From contig JADFMC010000059.1 of the NCBI GenBank assembly GCA_022564085.1, positions 1 through 9,390 on the forward strand: DNA of 9,390 nucleotides. The letters run 5' to 3'. Of this stretch, positions 1 through 6,300 are shown piece after piece (the first letter of the stretch is position 1; each line of letters opens with the position of its first letter). The stretch comes from Fidelibacterota bacterium. GTDB lineage: Bacteria > Fidelibacterota > Marinisomatia > SCGC-AAA003-L08 > TS1B11. The translations under genes and the position numbers were made by a program. A model generated the notes under the pieces. That model ran no database searches and had not been told where the DNA came from. It worked only from the letters and a program-made list of their open reading frames with translations.

Positions 1-780
1 GGACCGGTAGAGTGTGAGCGGCTGCACTGCGCTGACCCGCTGGAAACGGAGGCTCAACACCAGCTGGAACACGTCCCCGGCGAAAATATATTCCCGGGCC
101 TTTCGCACTGCGTCCATAAACTGCCCTTTGGTCATATTGGCGGTCAGCTCCGAGGCTGCGGTTTTGTTGGGGGTCTGGTAATCGATGTCGGTGTGCAGGT
201 TCTCGCCCACCCGGTCCACCACGGCCAGGGCCTCCTTATATTGCTCTTCCAGCGGCCGGTCACGGTCTATGCGGGTCGTGTGGCAGATTATAATTTCCTG
301 CTTGAGGTGATCGAAGGCCATGACCGTTTCGAACAGCATGAACATGGCGTCCGGGATGTCCGTCTCCCCGGCAGGATACACTGGAATATCCTCTGTCCAG
401 GTTACCGTTTCGTAACCCAGGTAGCCCACCCACCCTCCGCAAAAGCTGGGCACTTCCTCCAACTCGGGGACGTGATATTCCGCCAGCACTTTCTTCATGG
501 TGGCCAGCATGGGGTCGCCGGTTTTGTGACGGCCGGCTTGGTCTTCAAGGAATGTCTCGCCATTGGTATGCGTCAATCGCAGGCGGGGCTCAAGGCAAAT
601 ATACGAATAGCGGGTGAACTGCTGGCCGCCTTCCACCGATTCCAAAAGCACTGTGGGCCGGAAGACCTCGGCCAGGCGCATGTAGGCCGACACCGGGGTC
701 AGCAGGTCCGCCAGCACCTTGCGATACACCGGGATGGCCGTATACTTTCCCGCCAGGGAGACAAATTGTTCGAAGTCCAT
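1..780 (-). CDS. trpE: Anthranilate synthase component I (TrpE), N-terminal 260 residues, cut by the window edge
   Basis: TrpE converts chorismate plus ammonia (from glutamine via TrpG) to anthranilate, the first committed step of tryptophan synthesis, in the cytoplasm. The reading frame is open from ATG at 780 to base 1, giving 260 of about 490 expected residues; the 3' part lies outside. The visible N-terminal domain carries LLES at residues 45-48, the motif tied to tryptophan feedback binding in characterised TrpE, and GGWVGYLGYE at 115-124. The chorismate-binding domain begins around residue 215, with the family segment FAGDVFQLVLSLRF at 233-246. The start follows an attenuator, and a weak AAAGG lies 11 nt before the ATG. 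PabB and isochorismate synthases share the fold. The LLES motif and the tryptophan leader upstream favour TrpE. Confidence 0.93.
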   Translation of the reverse strand, partial: MDFEQFVSLAGKYTAIPVYRKVLADLLTPVSAYMRLAEVFRPTVLLESVEGGQQFTRYSYICLEPRLRLTHTNGETFLEDQAGRHKTGDPMLATMKKVLAEYHVPELEEVPSFCGGWVGYLGYETVTWTEDIPVYPAGETDIPDAMFMLFETVMAFDHLKQEIIICHTTRIDRDRPLEEQYKEALAVVDRVGENLHTDIDYQTPNKTAASELTANMTKGQFMDAVRKAREYIFAGDVFQLVLSLRFQRVSAVQPLTLYRS

Positions 781-806
781 CAAGAATCGGGCCTTTGAGT
801 TGCCGT

Positions 807-841
807 AATAATAAAAAACCCCGTTCACTTTGAACAGGGTT
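807..841 (-). terminator. Attenuator terminator of the trp leader
   Basis: Read on the minus strand, AACCCTGTTCA pairs with TGAACGGGGTT around a 3-nt AAG loop. This is an 11-bp stem with one T-G pair (817-841). It is followed at once by a U-rich stretch (TTTTATTATT, 816-807). The hairpin sits between the leader peptide stop and the trpE start, 27 nt before the ATG. That is where a transcription attenuator belongs, so it should end transcription before trpE when charged aromatic tRNAs are plentiful. Confidence 0.9.
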
Positions 842-892
842 ACTCGCGCTGGGTCTCAATTACTAGTGTTACGGGCGCCAGGTTAACCCTGT
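834..892 (-). promoter_or_regulatory. Antiterminator pairing of the trp attenuator
   Basis: The minus-strand segment ACAGGGTTA (892-884, the last leader codons) is perfectly complementary over 9 bp to TAACCCTGT (842-834). The latter is the 5' arm of the terminator, so the two structures exclude each other. A third pairing, of the Trp-codon region (CTGGTGG, about 901-907) with CCACAG just downstream, could sequester the 884-892 segment, with one bulged G. A ribosome stalled at the Trp codons would cover about to position 894 and leave 892-884 free, favouring the antiterminator. The pairing is read from sequence; the switch is inferred from the known trp attenuation mechanism. Confidence 0.82.
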
Positions 893-945
893 GGGGGCTG
901 CCACCAGTAATAAAAGTAAAATAGAACCAAGCGGGTTGAATTCAT
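883..945 (-). CDS. trpL: trp operon leader peptide (20 residues)
   Basis: This short frame starts at ATG 945 and stops at TAA 885-883, giving 20 residues. Residues 9-15 are FYFYYWW: seven consecutive aromatic codons (UUU UAC UUU UAU UAC UGG UGG), followed by QPPQG and the stop. Its last three codons form the antiterminator strand, and a terminator follows before trpE. It therefore fits a leader peptide whose translation speed senses charged tRNA. I see no clear Shine-Dalgarno site before this ATG, and an in-frame TGA just upstream limits it. Classical trpL peptides carry tandem Trp. Phe and Tyr codons directly before the Trp pair are unusual and could add sensitivity to the other two aromatic amino acids. 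It is not homologous in sequence to the E. coli peptide beyond the WW. Confidence 0.85.
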   Translation of the reverse strand: MNSTRLVLFYFYYWWQPPQG

Positions 946-1033
946 GACGGCCGAAGTTAGTCAGCATTACAGCTGCTGTCATCTTTTTTTTGGGCACGGT
1001 GACTTTAGCCTCCGGCTAACCGGCCGGGGCCAA

Positions 1034-1061
1034 ATAATCGATCGGGACTGAATCGGATCAA
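1034..1061 (-). promoter_or_regulatory. Candidate trp promoter
   Basis: On the minus strand TTGATC (1061-1056) and GATTAT (1039-1034) are 16 nt apart, each matching the sigma-70 consensus at 4 of 6 positions. Transcription would begin near 1027, about 80 nt before the leader peptide. This is only a plausible match; trpE could instead be read from the stronger promoter upstream of the 49-residue gene. Confidence 0.35.
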
Positions 1062-1066
1062 GCGGG

Positions 1067-1216
1067 CTAGTTGTTTTCTGACCGGCGGTCGGTGTCAGTC
1101 CGACGGTCAACTTCACGGCGGTCGTCCTCTAACTGTGATATGTCCTGGCGGCGTTCGTCTTCCTTCCGGCGTCCATCTTCGGCATGTTGTTCGGACGTTG
1201 TTTGGGCCACGGTCAT
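1067..1216 (-). CDS. Hypothetical 49-residue protein, highly charged, with RR pairs
   Basis: I do not recognise this protein. It starts at ATG 1216, preceded by a strong Shine-Dalgarno AAGGAG five bases upstream, and ends at TAG 1069-1067. A sigma-70 promoter lies about 60 nt upstream, so it looks expressed. After a short uncharged start (MTVAQTTSEQ), the rest is almost entirely Asp, Glu, Arg and polar residues. Arg-Arg pairs occur at 16-17, 22-23, 33-34, 38-39 and 44-45, most preceded by Asp or Glu (DERR, DDRR, VDRR, TDRR). Steps of 5, 6 and 11 residues suggest a helix or a disordered charged chain. There is no signal peptide, membrane segment or Cys. It lies on the same strand as aroQ and trpE, between them; whether it has any link to aromatic metabolism is unknown. 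Confidence 0.68.
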   Translation of the reverse strand: MTVAQTTSEQHAEDGRRKEDERRQDISQLEDDRREVDRRTDTDRRSENN

Positions 1217-1274
1217 GGCTACTCCTTAATATGATGTTCGTTAATAGGATGTATTGAATTGGTACACAGCGGCA

Positions 1275-1303
1275 ATTCTAGTATTAATGATACCAGATGG
1301 CAA
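1275..1303 (-). promoter_or_regulatory. Sigma-70 promoter of the 49-residue gene
   Basis: On the minus strand, TTGCCA (1303-1298) and TAGAAT (1280-1275) are separated by exactly 17 nt, a near-consensus arrangement. Transcription would start near 1268, giving a 5' leader of about 50 nt ending in the AAGGAG site. The spacer contains GTAT-N5-ATAC, a short dyad that could be an operator, though it may be chance. Confidence 0.7.
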
Positions 1304-1345
1304 CCGGTTTTTAAAAGCCACGGGAATCTGTAATTTCTCCTCTTG

Positions 1346-1368
1346 ATAAGGCAGAATGACCGCCTTAT
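1346..1368 (-). other. Hairpin overlapping the aroQ stop codon
   Basis: ATAAGGC and GCCTTAT form a perfect 7-bp stem around a 9-nt loop. The 5' arm includes the TAA stop of the chorismate mutase gene. No T tract follows, so this is not a textbook intrinsic terminator. It may protect the 3' end of the mRNA or be a weak terminator. Confidence 0.4.
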
Positions 1369-1661
1369 GGACCTTCGGCTCCCGGCGCTTGCAGGTCTCG
1401 TGAAATTCTGATCAGCACCGCTGCCAGCTCCTCCACGTGCCTCGGTTCCAGCACTCCGGTGGCGAATTCCTTCAGGCGCGCTTTGAGCTGGGCCTCCCGC
1501 ACCGGGTCCCTGATGGGCAATCCCCGGTCGCGCTTATGGTTTCCGATCTCTCCGGCCAGCGCCATCCGCTGAGCGATCAGGGCGAACAATTCACGATCGA
1601 TTCGGTCGATTTCAGTGCGCAGCTGGGTCAATGACAGCTCTCCGGGCATTTGAGTTTCCAT
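1365..1661 (-). CDS. aroQ: Chorismate mutase, AroQ type
   Basis: This enzyme rearranges chorismate to prephenate, the branch towards phenylalanine and tyrosine, in the cytoplasm. The 98 residues are the length of a stand-alone AroQ domain, an all-helical dimer. Residues aligning with the E. coli P-protein active site are all present: R15, R32, K43, D52, R55, E56, S87 and Q91. The opening LRTEIDRIDRELFALIAQR (14-32) is the family's first helix. It lies on the same strand as trpE, which competes for the same substrate, and is divergent from tig. The start is uncertain: ATG 1661 has no clear ribosome site, whereas Met5 (1649) has GGA seven bases upstream. No prephenate dehydratase, dehydrogenase or DAHP synthase domain is fused to it. 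Confidence 0.9.
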   Translation of the reverse strand: METQMPGELSLTQLRTEIDRIDRELFALIAQRMALAGEIGNHKRDRGLPIRDPVREAQLKARLKEFATGVLEPRHVEELAAVLIRISRDLQAPGAEGP

Positions 1662-1714
1662 ATCAGGCCATTGTATTTGTTTCTGGTTCCTGCGCCTATG
1701 CGGCCACGGGTTAG

Positions 1715-1742
1715 ATTACAAGTGCTACCGGCCCGATAACAA
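1715..1742 (-). promoter_or_regulatory. Candidate aroQ promoter
   Basis: On the minus strand, TTGTTA (1742-1737) and TGTAAT (1720-1715) are 16 nt apart. The -10 hexamer matches the sigma-70 consensus at 5 of 6 positions. Transcription would start about 45-50 nt before the aroQ ATG. The 211-nt gap between aroQ and tig is divergent and must hold promoters for both; I found no convincing plus-strand pair for tig, although TTGACG occurs at 1765-1770. Confidence 0.4.
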
Positions 1743-1872
1743 GCAATGCATTCCCGCCCCAGCCTTGACGGAGACCTCACGATATGGGCATGAATGGGAC
1801 TGTATCTTGGGGGCCTGCCATGGTAAGTTTCGCCCGTTATGGTGAGAATCCAAGCCGGATCGATCTATCCCA

Positions 1873-3159
1873 ATGCAGTGTGACGTCAGCGTAATTAATG
1901 ATTACACCCGTCAGCTGGCCGTGGCGGTGCCCTGGGTGGAGTTGGAAGGGAAATATACGGCTTTCCTGCGCAAGTTCACCAAGAAAGTCAAGCTGCCCGG
2001 TTTCCGAAAGGGCAAAGTGCCTCCCCAGATCATTCGCCGGCAGTTTGGCCCGGTGGCCGAAGCCGATTTCGCCGAAAGCGCCGTCCAGGAATATTACGTA
2101 GCCGGTCTGGATGAATCGGGGCTGGCGCCCATCAACCAGGCTACCATCCGGGAAGTGCATTTCCACGAGGGGGAGAGTCTGCGATTTGAGGCCACCTTCG
2201 AGGTGGAACCTGAAGTGGTGCTGCCCAATTATACCAAAGGGCTGAAATTCCAGCAGATTATATTCGACATTGAAGATGAGGATGTGGTGCAGGCTGTGGA
2301 GGATTTACGGCGCCAGCAGGCCACTCTCAAAACCGTTGATGATGGGGCCGCTGAGGATCACTTCATCATGGCGGACCTGCAGGAGGTGGACGAGGCCGGC
2401 ACACCCCTCATCGGCCGGAAAGTGGAAAACCAGTACATCCAGCTGACTGCCGACGGTCCCTTCGGCGGTGAGAACCTGCAACGGCTGCAGGGAGCCCGTA
2501 GCGGCGATACCCGCCGGGTGGCCATCCCATCAGAAACTGGGCCGCCCACCAACTACGAGTTGACCGTGAAGCAGGTGACCGAGCGTATCCTGCCCGATCT
2601 GGACGACGCTTTCGCCAAACAGGTGGACCCTCAGGCCGACGACTTTGAGCAGCTGCGCCGGAACTTGCGTCAACGCATCCAGGCCTCCTTTGAGAAGGAC
2701 GCCGAGCGGCGTCTCACCCGTGAGATCGCTGATCACTTTGTCCGTGGCGCCAATTTGGAAGCGCCGGCGTCAATGTTCGAGAACTATCTCGAAAATGTGA
2801 TCAGTGAGATTCAACGGGACGGAATACGGTTGGAGGAGATCGACCGGGAAGCGGTCCGTGACGAGCACCGGGCATCCATCAATTGGAACATCAAGTGGTT
2901 CCTGCTGCGGGCCCGGTTGCTGAAGGAGGAGGAGATCAGCGTGGACGATGATGCCCTGAAGCAGCGGATAGACGAATTGGCCGCCGTCAACGGCCAGGAG
3001 AGCCAGCGGGTCAGAGACTTTTACCGGCGCCCGGAAAACCGGCGTAATCTAAAGGAAGAATTACTCACCAGCCGGTTGATGGCCCGGCTGAAGGAGTACG
3101 CCAAAATCAAGGTAGTGCATAAATCCTCGAACGAGCTCAGGAAGGTTGGTGGCAAGTGA
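1873..3159 (+). CDS. tig: Trigger factor, ribosome-associated chaperone
   Basis: Trigger factor binds near the ribosome exit tunnel and shields emerging chains. At 428 residues it has the usual family length. The N-terminal domain carries the ribosome-docking signature GFRKGKVP at 43-50, and the N-terminus lines up with E. coli TF from its first Met. A middle region around residues 150-245 matches the FKBP-like PPIase domain in position but is poorly conserved, so prolyl isomerase activity is doubtful. The rest is the charged helical C-terminal chaperone domain. No Shine-Dalgarno site is visible before ATG 1873, and an in-frame TGA at 1843 rules out a much longer start. The stop overlaps the clpP start codon, so the genes are probably translationally coupled. 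Confidence 0.95.
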   Translation: MQCDVSVINDYTRQLAVAVPWVELEGKYTAFLRKFTKKVKLPGFRKGKVPPQIIRRQFGPVAEADFAESAVQEYYVAGLDESGLAPINQATIREVHFHEGESLRFEATFEVEPEVVLPNYTKGLKFQQIIFDIEDEDVVQAVEDLRRQQATLKTVDDGAAEDHFIMADLQEVDEAGTPLIGRKVENQYIQLTADGPFGGENLQRLQGARSGDTRRVAIPSETGPPTNYELTVKQVTERILPDLDDAFAKQVDPQADDFEQLRRNLRQRIQASFEKDAERRLTREIADHFVRGANLEAPASMFENYLENVISEIQRDGIRLEEIDREAVRDEHRASINWNIKWFLLRARLLKEEEISVDDDALKQRIDELAAVNGQESQRVRDFYRRPENRRNLKEELLTSRLMARLKEYAKIKVVHKSSNELRKVGGK

Positions 3160-3758
3160 GGAACGAGCAGGTCAGTTTCCTGGTCCCCATGGTTGTGGAG
3201 CAAACTTCCCGCGGGGAGCGGGCCTATGATATTTATTCCCGGCTGCTGAAGGAGCGGATCATTTTTCTGGGCACTCCCATCGATGACACAGTGGCCAGCC
3301 TGATCATCGCCCAGTTGCTCTTTTTGGAGGCGGACGAACCGGAGAAGGATATCTCTCTATACATCAACACTCCCGGCGGGACGGTCACCGCGGGGCTGGC
3401 GATCCTGGATACCATGCAGTTCGTCAAACCGGAGATTGCCACCATCTGCATGGGCCAGGCGGCCAGCATGGGGGCCGTGCTGCTGGCGGCCGGTGCTCCA
3501 GGCAAGCGTTCCGCCCTGCCCAACGCCCGGATCATGATCCACCAGCCCATGGGGGGCGTGGAAGGCCAGGCCTCGGATATTGAAATTCAGGCCACGGAGA
3601 TCATCAAGCTTAAGAAGGACTTGAACCGCTTGCTGGCGAGCCTTACCAAGCAGAGCATGCGCAAGGTCGAGAAGGACACCGACCGCAACTTTTTCATGTC
3701 CGCCGAGAAAGCCAAGACCTACGGTATTATCGACGAGATCCTGGTAACCCGCGACTGA
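3156..3758 (+). CDS. clpP: ATP-dependent Clp protease proteolytic subunit, with Asn at the catalytic Asp position
   Basis: ClpP forms the double-ring serine protease chamber fed by ClpX. The 200 residues are normal length. The nucleophile S104 lies in GQAASMGA and the base H129 in MIHQP, with the usual 25-residue spacing. Aligned without gaps to E. coli from H129 onward, the third triad residue (E. coli D171) falls on N178, in DTDRNFFMS. The codon is AAC, one base from GAC. Ser-His-Asn triads are known in Listeria ClpP1, which is largely inactive alone but works in a ClpP1P2 complex. The GTG start overlaps the tig stop (GTGA) and has AGGAAGG ten bases upstream; the N-terminal LVPMVVEQTSRGER matches E. 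coli ClpP. clpX follows 2 nt later. Confidence 0.95.
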   Translation: MRNEQVSFLVPMVVEQTSRGERAYDIYSRLLKERIIFLGTPIDDTVASLIIAQLLFLEADEPEKDISLYINTPGGTVTAGLAILDTMQFVKPEIATICMGQAASMGAVLLAAGAPGKRSALPNARIMIHQPMGGVEGQASDIEIQATEIIKLKKDLNRLLASLTKQSMRKVEKDTDRNFFMSAEKAKTYGIIDEILVTRD

Positions 3759-3760
3759 CC

Positions 3761-5020
3761 ATGCCCGGTTCGGACGAACAGACGCCCCGGGATGATAAGG
3801 CCCAGGTGTGCGCTTTCTGCGGCCGAACCAACCAGGAGGTGCCGGTGATGGTGGCCGGCCCCCAAGGCATTCACATCTGCGAGGAATGCGTGTGGACCTC
3901 GGCCAAGGTGGTGCAGCAGACCCGCCGCCAAAGTGAGGAATTCGTCCTCGAGCGTCTGCCCAGCCCCGCCGAAATAAAGGCCGAGCTGGACCGGTACATC
4001 ATCGGCCAGGAACAGGCTAAGAAGACCGTGGCGGTGGCGGTTTACAACCATTACAAGCGGATTACCGCCAAGCTGGATGACGACGATGACGTGGAGATCG
4101 AGAAGAGCAACATCCTGCTGATCGGTCCCACCGGCACCGGCAAGACCCTCATCGCCCAGACACTGGCGCGCTTCCTGGACGTGCCCTTCGCCATCGCCGA
4201 CGCCACCGCCTTGACCGAAGCAGGCTACGTGGGCGAGGATGTGGAGAACATCATCCTGCGGCTGCTGCAGGCGGCCGATTTCGACCTCCCGCGGGCCGAA
4301 AAAGGGATAATCTACATCGACGAGCTGGACAAGATCAGCCGCAAGGAAGTGAATATTTCCATCACCCGGGACGTATCGGGGCAAGGGGTGCAGCAGGCGT
4401 TGCTTAAGATCCTGGAGGGTACCGTCGCGTCCGTGCCGCCCAAGGGGGGCCGCAAGCACCCTGAGCAAAACCTGATCAATATCGACACCAAGCATATCCT
4501 GTTCATTTGCGGCGGCACCTTCGAGGGCATGGAGACCATCATCCAGAAGCGGGTACATTCCTCGTCCATGGGCTTTAAGGCCGAGGTTAGAAGCAAACAT
4601 TCGCTGGACATCACCCGCCTGCTGCAGCAGGTGGAGCCCGAGGACCTGGTGCGTTTCGGCTTCATCCCGGAGCTGGTGGGCCGGTTGCCCGTGACCTGTG
4701 CCTTGGAAGAACTCACCGAAGAAGCGCTGCTGGCCATCCTCACCCAGCCGCGCAACGCCCTGGTGCGGCAGTATCAGAAGCTGTTCGCCATGGAGGATAT
4801 CGCCCTGGAGTTCAAGCCGGCGGCACTCAAGGAAGTGGTGCGCCGGGCCGCCAAGCGCAAGACCGGCGCCCGGGGGCTGCGATCGATCCTGGAAGGGGCC
4901 ATGCTGGATGTCATGTACCGCCTGCCGTCCATGGAAGGGGTGCAGCGTTGCGTGATCACCAAGGAGGTTGTGTGTGGGGACGAGCAGCCTGTATTAGTGC
5001 GGCGCAAAGTGCGGGCCTGA
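3761..5020 (+). CDS. clpX: ATP-dependent Clp protease ATP-binding subunit ClpX
   Basis: ClpX is the AAA+ unfoldase that recognises, unfolds and threads proteins into ClpP. At 419 residues it is full length. The N-terminal zinc domain has C17, C20, C40 and C43. Walker A is GPTGTGKT (122-129), and Walker B is IIYIDELDKI with D187 and E188. The pore loops are GYVG (155-158) and RKH (231-233). The arginine-finger region is FGFIPELVGRLPV, and sensor 2 is GARGLRS. The ClpP-docking loop reads MGF (270-272) rather than the common IGF. The box usually written DVSGEGVQQ has Gln at residue 208. It begins 2 nt after clpP, with no separate Shine-Dalgarno site, so coupling is likely. Its last 61 codons are partly duplicated at 6301-6486. 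Confidence 0.96.
   Translation: MPGSDEQTPRDDKAQVCAFCGRTNQEVPVMVAGPQGIHICEECVWTSAKVVQQTRRQSEEFVLERLPSPAEIKAELDRYIIGQEQAKKTVAVAVYNHYKRITAKLDDDDDVEIEKSNILLIGPTGTGKTLIAQTLARFLDVPFAIADATALTEAGYVGEDVENIILRLLQAADFDLPRAEKGIIYIDELDKISRKEVNISITRDVSGQGVQQALLKILEGTVASVPPKGGRKHPEQNLINIDTKHILFICGGTFEGMETIIQKRVHSSSMGFKAEVRSKHSLDITRLLQQVEPEDLVRFGFIPELVGRLPVTCALEELTEEALLAILTQPRNALVRQYQKLFAMEDIALEFKPAALKEVVRRAAKRKTGARGLRSILEGAMLDVMYRLPSMEGVQRCVITKEVVCGDEQPVLVRRKVRA
4919..5020 (+). repeat. 102-bp direct repeat, copy 1 (3' end of clpX)
   Basis: The last 102 nt of clpX, ending at its TGA, recur at 6385-6486 with 99 of 102 positions identical. The three differences are CAG to GAG (Gln to Glu), TGT to TGC and AAA to AAG, the last two silent. 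Weaker similarity continues upstream for about 80 nt. Similarity stops at the stop codon: the bases after the two TGA codons are unrelated. Confidence 0.95.
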
Positions 5021-5030
5021 GGCTCGCCGG

Positions 5031-5053
5031 CCGCCCAAGCAAAATCAGGGCGG
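5031..5053 (+). terminator. Weak hairpin after clpX
   Basis: CCGCCC (5031-5036) and GGGCGG (5048-5053) can form a 6-bp GC stem with an 11-nt loop, 10 nt after the clpX stop. No T run follows, so termination would be weak or would need Rho. Confidence 0.3.
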
Positions 5054-5083
5054 TTGCAGCTCAGATTTCACTGACCGTAAAAT
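5054..5083 (+). promoter_or_regulatory. Candidate promoter of the deacetylase-like gene
   Basis: TTGCAG (5054-5059) and TAAAAT (5078-5083) are 18 nt apart. Each matches the sigma-70 consensus well (4 of 6 and 5 of 6). Transcription would start near 5090. That would make the GTG at 5095 nearly leaderless and favours the TTG start at 5158. Confidence 0.45.
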
Positions 5084-5094
5084 AACGTTCGGCT

Positions 5095-6165
5095 GTGCGA
5101 AAGTGTACCGGCTGCGAGCATAGGCATATCATTGAAACACCTCACAGGCACAAGACATTGTACAGGAAACTAACCGGCACGTCTTGCTGGGTTGCTTTCA
5201 GCCTGTTCGTTTGTTTCTGTGATCCTACCGATCCGCCAGAGGTGCAGTGGTACGATGAACTGCTCTTGGCTGAGCCGGGGAATGTTTACGAGGTCACTTT
5301 CGACACGGCAGTTGACAGCCTAGCGGTGCAGACTGAGTATGTCGGTCGCGACCAGCTCTTATTAACTCCCCTCCATGACCTGGCGGCCAAGGCGATTATT
5401 ATCAAGGCCGATGACCTGCGAGGGCGGGTAACCGGGAAGTGGAAGCGGTATTTTCAACTGGTGGAGGGGTATGGCATCCACCATAGCGCCGGGCTGATCT
5501 GCCAGAGTCTGGCATCGGTCGATAAGCTTAATCGGGCTTATCTCAGCTTTCTCCTCCGGAAGCGGTGTGAACTGTGGCTGCATGGCTGGAACCATTTTCT
5601 GTCCGATTCCCGAGCCGAGTTCCAGGGCAGCAGCTACCAACAACAATATGACCATCTGCGGATGTCGGTCGATATCGTTCAAGAGCAGCTAGGCTATACC
5701 ATGCACACATTTGGTGCGCCCGGCAATCGGCTGGACGACAATACAACCCTGGCTCTGAATGCCATTCCCGAGATCAAGGTCTGGCTGGCTGGAAAAGAGG
5801 ACGGCGGATTGTTTGATATCCCCATAGCCTGGGTAACGGAATATCCTTCCGGAACCCTTCGGCCCCCCGAACAATTCCTCAGCCGATTCGACATGTTCCG
5901 TGAACGGGATGCTATCCTGCTTCAGTTGCATCCCAATGCTTATGACGATGCAGAGTTCGGCTACTTGTCGACGGTCCTGGATTCTCTCACCAGTCTGGAC
6001 AGTCGCATCTTTATGACTCCTTACCAGTATTATATACGAGTCACTGATCGGGATGTGATTTCCGTGTTTAAAATCGATGAAACGAAATACCGGTTAAATT
6101 TCACAGCTGCGAAATTCGGGCACTTGGTGGAATTTGACCAGCCCTATACTTTATCCATCCACTAG
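5095..6165 (+). CDS. NodB-fold polysaccharide deacetylase-like protein, probably exported
   Basis: The core resembles the NodB/carbohydrate esterase 4 family (or the related DUF2334), metal-dependent enzymes that remove N- or O-acetyl groups from polysaccharides. Motifs appear in family order: Asp pair D106-D107 in IIIKADD, the metal-site HxxxH as H163-H167 in LHGWNH, FGAPGN at 206-211 in place of the usual RxPG motif, and LQLHP with H279. The total is 356 residues from GTG 5095. A TTG at 5158 would give 335 residues starting MYRKLTG, followed by a hydrophobic stretch (CWVAFSLFVCFC) that looks like a signal peptide, though no standard lipobox fits. Neither start has a good ribosome site. Substrate and activity are unknown. 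It is bracketed by the clpX end and its partial copy and looks lower in GC than clpX, suggesting later insertion. Confidence 0.7.
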   Translation: MRKCTGCEHRHIIETPHRHKTLYRKLTGTSCWVAFSLFVCFCDPTDPPEVQWYDELLLAEPGNVYEVTFDTAVDSLAVQTEYVGRDQLLLTPLHDLAAKAIIIKADDLRGRVTGKWKRYFQLVEGYGIHHSAGLICQSLASVDKLNRAYLSFLLRKRCELWLHGWNHFLSDSRAEFQGSSYQQQYDHLRMSVDIVQEQLGYTMHTFGAPGNRLDDNTTLALNAIPEIKVWLAGKEDGGLFDIPIAWVTEYPSGTLRPPEQFLSRFDMFRERDAILLQLHPNAYDDAEFGYLSTVLDSLTSLDSRIFMTPYQYYIRVTDRDVISVFKIDETKYRLNFTAAKFGHLVEFDQPYTLSIH

Positions 6166-6233
6166 CTATCCTGCTGCCAAATACAATCCCCCCTAAATAA
6201 TGACCGCGCCTGCTCATGAATCAGGAGTAGTAT

Positions 6234-6262
6234 TTGAACATCTGTTGCAGCGCCCATATTAT
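6234..6262 (+). promoter_or_regulatory. Strong candidate promoter upstream of the clpX relic
   Basis: TTGAAC (6234-6239) and TATTAT (6257-6262) are separated by exactly 17 nt. This is the best plus-strand sigma-70 match in the window. Transcription from about 6269 would run through the clpX relic into the acetolactate decarboxylase-like gene at 6532, giving a 5' leader of about 260 nt. Confidence 0.55.
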
Positions 6263-6300
6263 ATTCGCGGGCAGCGATCCAACGCCGGCCGCCGGTTACC

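Noticed and set aside
193..798. A 201-codon plus-strand open frame opposite trpE
   Set aside because: It is the antisense shadow of trpE. The minus-strand frame carries clear TrpE motifs across the whole stretch.
869..982. A 37-codon minus-strand frame overlapping the trp leader, rich in Leu and ending GLTWRP
   Set aside because: It has no ribosome site, lies in a different frame from the FYFYYWW peptide, and its stop is not placed to work with the attenuator stems. The other frame explains the structure much better.
962..991. Plus-strand hairpin (CAGCA/TGCTG) followed by eight T residues, like an intrinsic terminator
   Set aside because: The stem is only 5 bp, the T run starts 5 nt after it, and no plus-strand gene lies upstream for it to terminate.
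1765..1770. TTGACG as the -35 box of the tig operon
   Set aside because: No acceptable -10 hexamer is found 16-18 nt downstream.
3719..4600. A 293-codon minus-strand open frame opposite clpX
   Set aside because: It is a shadow of GC-rich clpX codons. It has no recognisable domain and no expression signals.
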